Source of the DNA: Chryseosolibacter sp035628595
GTDB lineage: Bacteria; Bacteroidota; Bacteroidia; Cytophagales; Cyclobacteriaceae
Length of the DNA: 64,000 nt
Assembly (NCBI GenBank): GCA_035628595.1
Contig: DASPJN010000267.1
Coordinates: forward strand, 6,817 to 70,816
Direction of reading: 5' to 3'
This document shows positions 1 through 8,739 of the stretch, in pieces (positions within the stretch are counted from its first letter, which is position 1; every line of letters begins with the position of its first letter). The notes below the pieces were generated by a model. The model was not told the origin of the DNA. It worked only from the letters and a program-made list of their open reading frames with translations, and made no database searches. Position numbers and translations under genes: made by a program.

Positions 1-7
1 AAGTAGC

Positions 8-385
8 ATGAGGATTATCCTGGTCATTCAACTTCTGTTGTTATCGAATTATTTATTCGCGCAAAGCGAAGACGCAGATCAAAGCTTACAAAGAGCGCCC
101 TCGTCATTGCATCCCGGTGAGCCCGTGCAGAGGCAGGAAGTCAGAACGAAAAAAACCCGAAAGCTTGATAAGGAGGACATCATCCGCATATACGGAGGCA
201 AGGTAGAGTCGCGGAAGGAATTTGAAGCACGCATGGTCAGAACAGTAAAGCAAATCCGCAAACGCGAAAAGGGAATGAAAAAACCACAGTATTCTGATCC
301 CATGTATTTCGGACATAAACGCCCGCCGAAAAAGCACAAGGCTGGGCATCTAAAGTTTTGTAAGGAATGTGGCATTCGGCATTAA
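8..385 (+). CDS. Small secreted basic protein of unknown function
   Basis: 125 residues. The first 19 residues form a signal peptide (hydrophobic LVIQLLLLSNYLF, then A-Q), so the protein is probably periplasmic or surface exposed. The mature part is rich in Lys and Arg and ends in a C-x2-C motif followed by a His (CKECGIRH), which could bind a metal; that is inference. No family recognised. The start is 8 bases from the window edge but follows an in-frame TAG, so the gene is complete. It lies 33 bases before deoC on the same strand and could be co-transcribed with it. Confidence 0.6.
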   Translation: MRIILVIQLLLLSNYLFAQSEDADQSLQRAPSSLHPGEPVQRQEVRTKKTRKLDKEDIIRIYGGKVESRKEFEARMVRTVKQIRKREKGMKKPQYSDPMYFGHKRPPKKHKAGHLKFCKECGIRH

Positions 386-418
386 TGCGTATTCAGATGT
401 TCGTTGCTAACTTAAGGC

Positions 419-1075
419 ATGAACATCGCCCGGCATATTGAGCACACGAATCTCAGCTCTCAGCTTACTATTTCAGATATCGATAAACTCGTTGATGAAG
501 CACGCCAATTTGGTTTTCTCGGCGTTTGTGTTCCGCCCTTTTGGGTGCGGAGAGCCTTCCGCGAAAGAGGAAATTCAAAAATTATTTTAGTTACTGTTGC
601 AGGCTTCCCTTTGGGTTATAACATGACCGAAACCAAGATTGATGAAATCAGGCGTGCAATCGATAACGGCGCCGACGAAATCGATTTAGTTTGGAACGTT
701 ACTTCCTTTAAAACCGGTATTCCCTGGACGAAAATTGAAGTGGCAAAGTGTGCAAAGCTTACGCATGATTATGAACGTCTGTTGAAAGTAATCATCGAGA
801 CTGCTTATCTTACTGATCGGGAGATTGAACAAGCATGTAAAATTTGTGCAGATGCCGGTGCTGATTTCGTTAAAACGTCTACTGGTTTTGCTCCGCAGGG
901 AGCCGAGGTAGAACAGGTGAAATTAATGCGCGAATCGTTACCTGCACATGTCGGCGTAAAAGCGTCGGGCGGAATTAAAACGTATGAACAGGCACTTGCT
1001 ATGCTTCATGCCGGCGCGGATCGTATTGGCACATCTTCAGGGATATCGATTTTAGAAAATCAGAAAACGAAATAA
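419..1075 (+). CDS. deoC: Deoxyribose-phosphate aldolase
   Basis: 218 residues, the usual length of short DeoC class I aldolases. It cleaves 2-deoxy-D-ribose 5-phosphate to glyceraldehyde 3-phosphate and acetaldehyde in deoxynucleoside breakdown, in the cytoplasm. The Schiff-base lysine is K152 in the FVKTSTGF motif. The assisting lysine is K181 in KASGGIK, and the catalytic Asp is D89 in DEIDLVWN. The phosphate-binding GTSSG lies near the C-terminus. The next gene starts 6 bases after the stop and encodes a glyceraldehyde-3-phosphate-oxidising type enzyme, so the two products may form a short route: aldolase product to dehydrogenase substrate (inference). Confidence 0.93.
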   Translation: MNIARHIEHTNLSSQLTISDIDKLVDEARQFGFLGVCVPPFWVRRAFRERGNSKIILVTVAGFPLGYNMTETKIDEIRRAIDNGADEIDLVWNVTSFKTGIPWTKIEVAKCAKLTHDYERLLKVIIETAYLTDREIEQACKICADAGADFVKTSTGFAPQGAEVEQVKLMRESLPAHVGVKASGGIKTYEQALAMLHAGADRIGTSSGISILENQKTK

Positions 1076-1081
1076 TTCATC

Positions 1082-2698
1082 ATGCAGAATCTTGTTAACG
1101 CATTCGTGGAAATATCAAAAGCACCGGATGCACTGCAGATCAACGATAAAATTGATCAGCGCGAATATCTCATTAACGGAGAATTGACAACATGGCACGG
1201 GCCATTGAATCCGATCCTCAGTCCTGTTTTCTTTAAACAAGGAAACGACTTTGTGCAGCAGACGATTGGAAGTACGCCGTTGCTCACATCGAAAGAATCG
1301 CTTGAAGCGCTTGACGCCGCAGTGAATGCCTATGAGCTGGGCCATGGCGTGTGGCCGACGATGAGCGTTACAAAACGTATCGGGCACGTGGAAAACTTTC
1401 TTACGGCAATGAAGAAGAAACGTGCAGAGGTTGTGAAGCTGTTGATGTGGGAGATTGGAAAATCATTAAAAGACTCGGAGAAAGAGTTCGATCGCACCTG
1501 CGATTACATTGTCGATACTGTGAAAGCTTATAAGGACATTGATCGAAGTTCAGCCAAGTTTGTGGAGGAGCAGGGCTTTATGGCACAGATCCGACGTGTA
1601 CCGTTAGGCGTAGCGTTGTGTATGGGTCCCTACAACTATCCGCTCAACGAAACCTTTACCACACTTTTTCCTGCGTTAATAATGGGAAACACGGTGGTGT
1701 TTAAGCCAGCGAAATTCGGTGTGCTGCTGATCCGTCCATTACTCGAGGCTTTTCGCGATAACTTCCCTCCAGGAGTGATCAATGTGATTTATGGTCGGGG
1801 TCGCGAGACTGTCGGCGCACTGATGGAAAGCGGAAAGGTTGACGTATTTGCATTCATTGGCACAAACAAAGGCGCGAACGATTTGAAAAAACTTCATCCA
1901 AAACCGCACCGGTTAAAATCGGTACTCGGTCTTGACGCAAAGAACCCCGCCATTGTATTGCCCGATGCTGACATTGATAATGCAGTTTCCGAGTGTGTGA
2001 TGGGAGCGCTGTCATTTAATGGTCAGCGTTGCACCGCATTGAAAATTCTTCTCGTTCACAGGTCGGTGGCAGATACTTTTTTGCAAAAGTTCAACGCGGC
2101 TGTCGGTAAACTAAAACCAGGATTGCCCTGGACAGATGGTGTAAGTCTCACGCCACTACCCGAGCCCGGTAAGGTTGGATATTTAAACGAACTTGTTGAG
2201 GATGCTAAAAGCCATGGTGCAAAAATTATGAATGAGGGCGGAGGTGAAACTATTGCTTCGTTTTTTTATCCTGCGGTGATGTATCCGGTGAATGAAAAGA
2301 TGCGGCTCTACCATGAGGAGCAATTCGGACCAGTAATTCCTATTGTGCCGTTTGATCACGATGAAGAAGCAATTCGATACGTGGTGAATTCGAATTTCGG
2401 TCAGCAGGTCAGTATTTTTGGTGCGGATTCGAAGCGCGTCGCAAACTTGATGGATGCTTTTGTGAATCAGGTTGGGCGAATTAATCTGAATGCGCAAAGC
2501 CAGCGCGGCCCGGATTCATTTCCATTCAATGGCCGTAAAGATTCGGCGGAAGGAACCTTATCTGTTTATGATGCTTTACGGGTTTTTTCAATACGGACAT
2601 TGGTTGCAACAAAAAGTACGGAAGGAAACAAACAGATGCTTAGCACCATCATGCGAAATCGAGAATCCGCTTTTCTGAGTACCGATTACATTATGTAA
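1082..2698 (+). CDS. gapN: NADP-dependent glyceraldehyde-3-phosphate dehydrogenase (GapN-type aldehyde dehydrogenase)
   Basis: 538 residues, aldehyde dehydrogenase superfamily. The catalytic Cys is C317 in FNGQRCTALK, a signature of the GapN branch, and the oxyanion Asn is N185 in GPYNYPL. The C-terminal SQRGPDSFPFNGRKDS stretch also matches non-phosphorylating GAPDHs, which oxidise glyceraldehyde 3-phosphate directly to 3-phosphoglycerate with NADP. Odd: the usual LELGGK box with the general-base Glu reads LGLDAK here (residues 282-287), so Gly283 sits where the Glu is expected. Lies 6 bases after deoC and 16 bases before the acylphosphatase gene, so probably an operon. Substrate is inferred from family only. 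Confidence 0.82.
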   Translation: MQNLVNAFVEISKAPDALQINDKIDQREYLINGELTTWHGPLNPILSPVFFKQGNDFVQQTIGSTPLLTSKESLEALDAAVNAYELGHGVWPTMSVTKRIGHVENFLTAMKKKRAEVVKLLMWEIGKSLKDSEKEFDRTCDYIVDTVKAYKDIDRSSAKFVEEQGFMAQIRRVPLGVALCMGPYNYPLNETFTTLFPALIMGNTVVFKPAKFGVLLIRPLLEAFRDNFPPGVINVIYGRGRETVGALMESGKVDVFAFIGTNKGANDLKKLHPKPHRLKSVLGLDAKNPAIVLPDADIDNAVSECVMGALSFNGQRCTALKILLVHRSVADTFLQKFNAAVGKLKPGLPWTDGVSLTPLPEPGKVGYLNELVEDAKSHGAKIMNEGGGETIASFFYPAVMYPVNEKMRLYHEEQFGPVIPIVPFDHDEEAIRYVVNSNFGQQVSIFGADSKRVANLMDAFVNQVGRINLNAQSQRGPDSFPFNGRKDSAEGTLSVYDALRVFSIRTLVATKSTEGNKQMLSTIMRNRESAFLSTDYIM

Positions 2699-2714
2699 GA
2701 ACCGAACAAAACCA

Positions 2715-2984
2715 ATGAAGAGTTATTCTGTACACATCAAAGGAAAAGTTCAGGGAGTTTTCTTTCGGGCGTCCACAAAGGAGCAGGCGGATGCGCTTGG
2801 AATTACAGGCTTCGTAAGAAATGAGGAGGACGGAAGTGTCTACATAGAAGCCGCTGGATCGGACGATGCAATTGAAGCTTTCTTACGATGGTGTAGGCAA
2901 GGTCCACCACGTGCAAGGGTGGATCATTGCGAAGTGAATGAAGTTTCTTTTAAGGATTTTTCGTCTTTCGAAATACAGCGGTAA
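2715..2984 (+). CDS. acyP: Acylphosphatase
   Basis: 89 residues, the standard length of the small alpha/beta acylphosphatase fold. It hydrolyses carboxyl-phosphate bonds such as 1,3-bisphosphoglycerate. The two catalytic residues are visible: Arg in the GKVQGVFFR loop near residue 18 and Asn in GFVRN near residue 36. Cytoplasmic, no signal peptide. It follows gapN by 16 bases; both act on triose-phosphate-level metabolites, so co-expression makes sense. Its stop codon is part of a small hairpin shared with the convergent gene. Confidence 0.93.
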   Translation: MKSYSVHIKGKVQGVFFRASTKEQADALGITGFVRNEEDGSVYIEAAGSDDAIEAFLRWCRQGPPRARVDHCEVNEVSFKDFSSFEIQR

Positions 2985-3001
2985 AGTCAGGCTGACTTTT
3001 T
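2983..3001 (+). terminator. Short hairpin at convergent gene ends (acyP terminator)
   Basis: Perfect 7-bp stem AAAGTCA / TGACTTT with a GGC loop, followed by two more T on the + strand. It contains the end of the acyP stop codon in the left arm and the stop of the opposite gene (TGA, read on -). Probably ends deoC-gapN-acyP transcription; weak T-run, so efficiency is uncertain. Confidence 0.5.
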
Positions 3002-3577
3002 AATGATGCCTTTTTGTGGATGGATTTTGATCTCAAAAAACTGTGCAATAAAAGCCTGCATGCGGTTATCGACCATCAACATCGGGCTGTCGGCCGGATA
3101 AAACACTGTTAGATCAAGGACAGCACGTAGGAAGTTTGGATGCTTGCAGAATTCTTTGGTCCATTTCCGAAACTGGTTGCTCCACTCTTTTTTGTATTTC
3201 ACAAAATCATTTCCGCCATCGAATAAGAAATTCAGCTGGTTGTCGGAGTAATAGGTAAAACGGAAGACACCCATCAAAACCATGTAAAATTCATCCAGGT
3301 GACGGAAGTCGACACTGTCGTGGGTTTGAATTTTAAGGGCAGCATCATCTGCGATCCCCAGCGGATTGCTTTTCAGCAGATACTCAATTTTAACATAATC
3401 GACCAGGTGCTGAAGTAGGTTTTGCTTAACAGACAATTGTGCTTCTTCGAGAATGTAATTCTTATCAAGAGGAAAGAATTTTCTTAGCACTGGCGTTTGA
3501 AGTTTTGCAAATTTAATAAAAAAGGCCTTCAATGGAGAAGGCCTTTGTATTTTTTGTCTTCCACGACTAGAATTCAT
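2987..3577 (-). CDS. Conserved-looking hypothetical protein
   Basis: 196 residues from the first ATG, no signal peptide or membrane segment; no family recognised. The body is helical looking with many aromatic residues. The start is doubtful. The first 11 bases overlap the end of the upstream gene on the same strand, and codons 12-21 contain a strong terminator-like hairpin with a T-run. A downstream GTG at 3490 (codon 30) would avoid the hairpin and give a 167-residue product. The reading frame itself is long, unbroken and has no competing frame, so it is probably a real gene. Confidence 0.6.
   Translation of the reverse strand: MNSSRGRQKIQRPSPLKAFFIKFAKLQTPVLRKFFPLDKNYILEEAQLSVKQNLLQHLVDYVKIEYLLKSNPLGIADDAALKIQTHDSVDFRHLDEFYMVLMGVFRFTYYSDNQLNFLFDGGNDFVKYKKEWSNQFRKWTKEFCKHPNFLRAVLDLTVFYPADSPMLMVDNRMQAFIAQFFEIKIHPQKGIIKKSA
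3515..3552 (-). terminator. Rho-independent terminator after the glutamate-synthase-like gene
   Basis: Stem AAGGCCTTC / GAAGGCCTT (about 3522-3530 with 3537-3545), perfect over 9 bp with a 6-base loop. It is followed on the - strand by a run of T, and a mirrored T-run makes it possibly bidirectional. It lies just past the stop of the glutamate-synthase-like gene but inside the 5' end of the next annotated frame. Confidence 0.7.
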
Positions 3578-5147
3578 CCGCGCTCGAGTGCTCGAACGAC
3601 AACTTGTAGCGTTCCGGAACAGAACCGCTGACCATTGATCCTACTGGTATCGAAGGATAGATCTCTTCCAGTGTTTTCACTTCGTTCATGAATACACGTC
3701 TGCTTATCTGATGCCTGTTCAGCTTGCGCGGGTTATCGATACCGGATGCAGCCATCAGTTCGACAAAACTTTCGACCGTGTGTTTGTGGAAGTTTGCAAC
3801 GCGCACTTTCTTGTCATCCACAACCAAACCTTTAACAAGATCTGGATCCTGGGTTGCCACTCCAGTCGGGCAGGTGTTCTTATTACATTCAAGCGCCTGG
3901 ATACAACCAATGGCCATCATCATGGCGCGGGCGGTGTTGCACATATCAGCCCCCAGCGAGATTGCGCGAACCATCTGGAAACCCGTCAGGATTTTACCGG
4001 AAGCGATCAGTCGAATCTGCGTACGGATGTTAAATCCCTTGAGCATATTATCGACGAATGCCAGTCCGTCAAGCAATGGCATGCCGACAAAGTTTGAGAA
4101 CTCCGGAGGTGCGGCACCAGTACCGCCTTCCCCGCCATCGACCGTAATAAAATCGGGGTAGATATTTAGCTCGACCATGGCTTTGCAGATGGACATGAAC
4201 TCCGTCTTGCGACCAATGCACAATTTGAATCCAACAGGTTTTCCACCGGAAAGCTCACGCATCTGGTGAATGAACAATATCATTTCACGAGGCGTTTTGA
4301 AGGCGCTATGGAATGGCGGCGAGAAAACGGTAGTGCCCGCCTTTACGCCGCGGATTGCCGCGATTTCGGGCGTGTTTTTCTTTGCCGGAAGAATACCTCC
4401 GTGGCCAGGTTTAGCGCCTTGTGAAAGCTTCAGTTCGATCATTTTCACTTCTGGCCGCGTAGCGTTTTTCTTATATGCTTCAGGTGAGAATTTGCCATTT
4501 TCATCCCGGGCACCAAAGTATCCTGTACCAACCTGCCAGATCAAATCCCCACCATATTTCGTGTGATGTGGACTGATTCCGCCTTCGCCAGTGTTGTGGG
4601 CAAATCCACCGATCTTCGCCCCGGCGTTTAACGATTCGACCGCAGCGCCACTAAGTGAGCCAAAGCTCATTGCCGAGATGTTTAACACGCTCGCCTCATA
4701 GGGCTGAAGACAATCCTTGCTGCCGACTTTGACGCGCGGATGATGATCAACTTTATGAAAATCAATCGGTACTATGGAATGACTCATCCATTCGTAACCC
4801 TCTGAGTATACATTCAACTGGGTGCCAAATGGCGTTGTATCAACCTGTTTTTTTGCACGCTGATAAATAACAGACCGGTCGTTCCTGTTTATAGGCGCGC
4901 CATCGGTATCCGACTCAACGAAATACTGTTGAATTTTCGGTCGCAGGTCTTCAAAAACGTATCGAAGGCGACCCAACAACGGGAAGTTTCGCTTTAATGA
5001 CTGGCGTGTTTGAATCATGTCATACACACCCATGTAAATCAGCGGCGACAACAACGCAAGGAACAGGATTGCTGGCCACCAGAAATAGGTCCAAATCAGG
5101 AACACGAGTACAATCAACGTTGTACTAAACACGAATAGTTTTCTCAT
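3567..5147 (-). CDS. FMN-binding glutamate-synthase-domain protein, membrane anchored
   Basis: 526 residues from the ATG at 5147; a longer frame starts at 5189 but adds an unlikely 14-residue extension before the membrane segments. Two N-terminal hydrophobic segments are followed by the glutamate synthase FMN/Fe-S barrel domain. Motifs: GEGGISPHHT, LSQGAKPGHGG, DGGEGGTGAAPPEF, and the 3Fe-4S cysteine set C-x5-C-x4-C in CIQALECNKNTC, as in GltB. There is no glutaminase (class II amidotransferase) domain and no GltD neighbour, so it is not a complete glutamate synthase. The electron donor and substrate are unknown. Ends at the hairpin near 3530. Confidence 0.85.
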   Translation of the reverse strand: MRKLFVFSTTLIVLVFLIWTYFWWPAILFLALLSPLIYMGVYDMIQTRQSLKRNFPLLGRLRYVFEDLRPKIQQYFVESDTDGAPINRNDRSVIYQRAKKQVDTTPFGTQLNVYSEGYEWMSHSIVPIDFHKVDHHPRVKVGSKDCLQPYEASVLNISAMSFGSLSGAAVESLNAGAKIGGFAHNTGEGGISPHHTKYGGDLIWQVGTGYFGARDENGKFSPEAYKKNATRPEVKMIELKLSQGAKPGHGGILPAKKNTPEIAAIRGVKAGTTVFSPPFHSAFKTPREMILFIHQMRELSGGKPVGFKLCIGRKTEFMSICKAMVELNIYPDFITVDGGEGGTGAAPPEFSNFVGMPLLDGLAFVDNMLKGFNIRTQIRLIASGKILTGFQMVRAISLGADMCNTARAMMMAIGCIQALECNKNTCPTGVATQDPDLVKGLVVDDKKVRVANFHKHTVESFVELMAASGIDNPRKLNRHQISRRVFMNEVKTLEEIYPSIPVGSMVSGSVPERYKLSFEHSSADEF

Positions 5148-5263
5148 AGTGGGGTTATAATGATCAAATATAATAAATACTACTTCCACCGCTTAATTAC
5201 TGTGCGCGGAAAACTTTTTAAACAATAATATCTTGTGTACCTTAACATTCCAGAAGTCCACTT

Positions 5264-5719
5264 ATGAAAGTGTTTCGAAAAACCCTGCTGTTGATTCTGA
5301 TCCTTACTATCGTGTTTCAGTTTGTACAGCCTACCAAAAACACCTCTGAGGGAATTAGCGAAAACGACATCAGTAAGGTGTATGCAATGGACGCCGGGCT
5401 TCATGGTATGCTGGTGACCAAGTGCTACGATTGCCACTCGAATAACACAAAATATCCCTGGTATTTCAACATCCAACCCATAGGCTGGTGGTTAGCGGCA
5501 CACGTTCATGATGGAAAGGAACATTTGAACTTTTCAGAATTCCGGAATTATCCGCAAGATAAAGCAGAACATAAGCTCGAGGAACTAAAAGAAGTTGTAG
5601 AAGATCACTCGATGCCCTTAAAATCGTACGTACTATTTCACCCTGAAACGGAAATTACTGATGCAGATGTGGATGCAGTGAATGCGTGGTTGAAATCAAT
5701 CGGCGCGATTGATGAATAA
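5264..5719 (+). CDS. Haem-binding domain protein (haem_bd family)
   Basis: 151 residues. An N-terminal hydrophobic stretch (LLLILILTIVFQF) acts as signal or anchor, so the domain is periplasmic. A single c-type haem motif CYDCH (C54, C57, H58) is followed by the family hallmark of SNNTKYPWYFNIQP and the H-D-G-K-E-H-LNFSEF block, matching Bacteroidota haem_bd proteins. Role unknown; such proteins are thought to carry haem for periplasmic electron transfer. It lies alone on the + strand between two - strand genes, with an AT-rich 5' region. Confidence 0.85.
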   Translation: MKVFRKTLLLILILTIVFQFVQPTKNTSEGISENDISKVYAMDAGLHGMLVTKCYDCHSNNTKYPWYFNIQPIGWWLAAHVHDGKEHLNFSEFRNYPQDKAEHKLEELKEVVEDHSMPLKSYVLFHPETEITDADVDAVNAWLKSIGAIDE

Positions 5720-5730
5720 GCGGAAACTGC

Positions 5731-7578
5731 TCAGTTAAATGAAATGAATGAAGGTGGCCTTACAAACGATCCTGAATATTTTACCCGCAGATTGCTGCTT
5801 ACTGTCAAAGCCAGGTTATTAAGCGCCTCAACCGTGCGCGGATAATACATCACCCTGAATTCAACGGTTCCGAAAACAAGATTTTCATTCCGGGTACGCA
5901 AGCCCCCTCCAAGTCCGTAAAACGGCTTTGTGTTAAACAATGTCTTTTCGCCTGAAGTAAGCAAGGCCATTTCTCCCGATACAAAAGGAGCCATCCGGAA
6001 TCCAAGAATTTTAATTGGTGTAAAAATTACGGTCTCGCTTCCAATATGAAACCGTCGTGTGCCCCATAAACTGTCTGTCAGAAAACCCCTGATGCCCAAA
6101 CTGTTTTCGATATCGAGCGGAAGCGTAGTTCGCTGATTGAAGACTTGTGTAAAATTTCCTGAAAACGTCTGCCTGATGAGCACTTTCTTATAGTCGATCA
6201 AACGGCTCGTGGCGCTACCTGATAATAGGATAACTGCGTCCTCGAAGCCATTGTTGTTAAATCCGCCGGCGCGGAAGTCGATGTTGTAAAACTGGCCGTT
6301 ACGATGCACAATTCGTTTACTGATATCAATACCCATATAAGGGCGTTCAACGCCAATCTGCCGTTGCCATCCGAGGTACAACGACATAGAATGACCGTAG
6401 GGAATATCCTCCGTTCGGCCGAAGCCGTAAATATATCTCGCGGTATAAAAATCCTGACGGAAGAAAGTTAGTCCCCCTAAAACATAGGTTCGATTGGTGT
6501 ACACCGGGTGTTTTACCTCAAGATGTTGAACAGGCTGCCGGGTAAAATGCTGATCAAAAATTCTGACAGCGATAAAATGCCTGTCGCGATCACGCATATT
6601 TGTACTGGGGGCGATGTTATATCCGATCCATAAATCATTTATCAGATACGAGTACGTGCGGAAAATGGAGTCTTCAACACCATAAACGTTACGCGACCAG
6701 TTTCTGCTGAGTTCAACTCCACCGGCGAGCTTCGTGTACGGCGAAACAAGTGGTCTTTCGAGACGGATGAAATATGCTTTTTCCATTTCGTCCCCGTAGC
6801 TGCTGCCGTTATTCAACTGGGTATATCCCGCAGTGGCAGTTACAAAGCTTCCGCCGATACTATTTTTTTGATAGACAAATTCGTAACCGAATCGCGGTGT
6901 TCGGTCGTTGTCAATCAGACCACTGAATTGCGCGCGTTGCCCCATTCCGAAAAGGTTGACATCGTAAACCCGGAAACGGGAACGCGTGGCGCTGCTCGGA
7001 CTGAAACTTCCGCCGAGACTAAACACGTCACGAGTCATCACCAACACGTCCACAGAGTCTTCATGCGATGTTGGTAATACGTAAATTTTTGCATCGAGGA
7101 TAAAGTCAAGATCGCGCAGATAGCGTTCGTTGTCCGCGATCTTGTATGGGTTTACTTTTCGGTTTTCCTTAATGAATAGATTGTCGCGGATCACCCATTC
7201 CTTCGAATTACTGTGCAAGGCATTTGCAATACGCGTGACTGTGGTTCGAATGCGTTTTGTTGTATCGGTAACTGATTTCTCAAAACCAATTCTGTGGACA
7301 AGGATCTTGCGGATCACCTTGCCTTCGTATAACATAAACGCGTCTTCACTTCGAACCGTGGCTGTCGGATTGTTAGATGACCTCCGCGTAATGCTCTTCA
7401 TGATTCTTTGCGACACTTTTGATTGGGAAATGTCGTGTATTACGTGTTCGACGCCGGTTGTGTCTGGCTTTTGTTTAACCGAATCTGCTTTCGTTTTGAC
7501 GGTATCGCCCCTGTCCTGAGCGTGCGCCCCGGCAATCATTAATCCAAAAAAGAAAACAAAAAGGAACTTCCGGTTCAT
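5731..7578 (-). CDS. Outer-membrane beta-barrel protein with POTRA-like N-terminal region (BamA/TamA-like)
   Basis: 615 residues. Signal peptide at residues 1-20 (LFVFFFGLMIAGAHAQ). Residues about 80-200 contain an EGKVIRKILVHRIGF strand and a segment ending SVDVLVMTRDVFSLGGSFSP, the layout of a POTRA domain leading into an Omp85-type barrel. The rest is alternating aromatic/polar beta strands to a C-terminal strand ending in F-x-N. Probably sits in the outer membrane. Substrate unknown; it is shorter than BamA and has fewer POTRA domains. The assignment is from pattern, not a precise family match. Confidence 0.6.
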   Translation of the reverse strand: MNRKFLFVFFFGLMIAGAHAQDRGDTVKTKADSVKQKPDTTGVEHVIHDISQSKVSQRIMKSITRRSSNNPTATVRSEDAFMLYEGKVIRKILVHRIGFEKSVTDTTKRIRTTVTRIANALHSNSKEWVIRDNLFIKENRKVNPYKIADNERYLRDLDFILDAKIYVLPTSHEDSVDVLVMTRDVFSLGGSFSPSSATRSRFRVYDVNLFGMGQRAQFSGLIDNDRTPRFGYEFVYQKNSIGGSFVTATAGYTQLNNGSSYGDEMEKAYFIRLERPLVSPYTKLAGGVELSRNWSRNVYGVEDSIFRTYSYLINDLWIGYNIAPSTNMRDRDRHFIAVRIFDQHFTRQPVQHLEVKHPVYTNRTYVLGGLTFFRQDFYTARYIYGFGRTEDIPYGHSMSLYLGWQRQIGVERPYMGIDISKRIVHRNGQFYNIDFRAGGFNNNGFEDAVILLSGSATSRLIDYKKVLIRQTFSGNFTQVFNQRTTLPLDIENSLGIRGFLTDSLWGTRRFHIGSETVIFTPIKILGFRMAPFVSGEMALLTSGEKTLFNTKPFYGLGGGLRTRNENLVFGTVEFRVMYYPRTVEALNNLALTVSSNLRVKYSGSFVRPPSFISFN

Positions 7579-7705
7579 ACAACCCCCGAGATACTAATAA
7601 TAAAAAATCAATACCAACAATAATGCGTTTTCAGCCAGAAAATGAAGGTATGTGTCCTGTTGCGTAGCAATTTTCAATCCATTTGGCCCGATTTCGAACT
7701 TGCGA

Positions 7706-8590
7706 TTACTTTTTCCGGTTTGCGAGGTAAACGCCAAGAATGATCGCAGCCATCCCGATAAAGTGACCGATAACCAGAGTTTCTCCATCGAGTACGCCCC
7801 AGATAACAGCAACAACCGGAATCAGGTATGTTGAGGAGCTTGCAAACAGCGGAGTGCTGATCTTGATAAGGTTATTAAATAAGATCGTAGCGATGGATGT
7901 GCTCATCATGCCGAGGAGACCGATGTAACCCAACGCTTCCCACGCGCCTGGAGTTGTTTTCATTGTTTGAACGAAGGGCGTGGCTGTAAATAAAAATATT
8001 GCGGCAAGCGGACCGAGGAACATCAGCGCGACACTGGTTATCGTAAGTGCCTTCAGATCGGCAAGCTTGAATTTCAAAAAGTTTACGTTCACGCCATAAC
8101 ACAAACACCCGACAATGATAAAAAGCGCGTAAAGGTTGATGCCACCAATCTGGCCGCCCGATCGCGAAATTGTCAATAGCACGGTTCCTGCCAGGCCGAT
8201 AATAATCCCCAATAACGACGGAGTTTTAAATTTTTGATTGAACAACCATGCGCCGACGATCAGGGTGCAAATGGGTGTGAGGCTATTCAGGATTCCTGTG
8301 ATGGAACTCTCCATTCGCGTTTGTGCTGCCGCGAAGAGGAAGGCTGGTATGAAGATACCCATCATGCCGGAGAAGATGAGCTTCGCATAATGATGTTTTT
8401 GGAGTTGCCCCAGTGCCGGAAAGGCAAACGGCAAAAGAAAGGCTGACGCTGCCATCACACGGATTGCGCCAACCTCGGGTGCTGAAAAAACCGTCAGACC
8501 TTTTTTAATAAGGATGAATGATGTTCCCCAGATAAGTGCAAGTAGAATAAGAAGAAATATCGCCTGCGGGCGGTTCGGATCGTTTGCCAT
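7706..8590 (-). CDS. EamA/DMT-family transporter
   Basis: 294 residues, about ten hydrophobic segments in two homologous halves. The N-terminal motif LALIWGTSFILIKKGL and the late SSSTYLIPVVAVIWGVLDGE are typical of EamA (RhaT/YdcZ-like) drug/metabolite transporters in the inner membrane. Substrate cannot be told. It stands between the barrel gene (127-base gap) and a divergent secreted-protein gene. Confidence 0.87.
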   Translation of the reverse strand: MANDPNRPQAIFLLILLALIWGTSFILIKKGLTVFSAPEVGAIRVMAASAFLLPFAFPALGQLQKHHYAKLIFSGMMGIFIPAFLFAAAQTRMESSITGILNSLTPICTLIVGAWLFNQKFKTPSLLGIIIGLAGTVLLTISRSGGQIGGINLYALFIIVGCLCYGVNVNFLKFKLADLKALTITSVALMFLGPLAAIFLFTATPFVQTMKTTPGAWEALGYIGLLGMMSTSIATILFNNLIKISTPLFASSSTYLIPVVAVIWGVLDGETLVIGHFIGMAAIILGVYLANRKK

Positions 8591-8692
8591 ACGTTAATAA
8601 TCGGGTGCAAAGATTGAAGAATGCCAATGAAATCAACTACTAATTCTTGCTAACTTTTGCTTTAGGATTTAGGGGGCGGCTGTCGAATTCCG

Positions 8693-8700
8693 TATCTTCG
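8693..8700 (+). promoter_or_regulatory. Possible -7 promoter element
   Basis: TATCTTCG fits the Bacteroidota -7 consensus TAnnTTTG except for one base and lies 39 bases before the start of the secreted-protein gene at 8740. No matching -33 TTG at the right spacing, so only suggestive. Confidence 0.3.
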
Positions 8701-8739
8701 TGATCTCGTTGTGTCCGATCACATACCCTTGCCTAACCT

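Noticed and set aside
3724..4566. Several + strand frames within the glutamate-synthase-like gene
   Set aside because: They are antisense to a gene with strong motif support and have no features of their own.
3567..5189. Naming this gene gltB (glutamate synthase large subunit)
   Set aside because: The amidotransferase domain and the GltD partner are absent; only the FMN/Fe-S part is present.
7594..7815. A 73-codon frame on the - strand after the EamA gene
   Set aside because: It overlaps the end of the EamA gene in another frame and has no recognisable domain; the rest is plain intergenic sequence.
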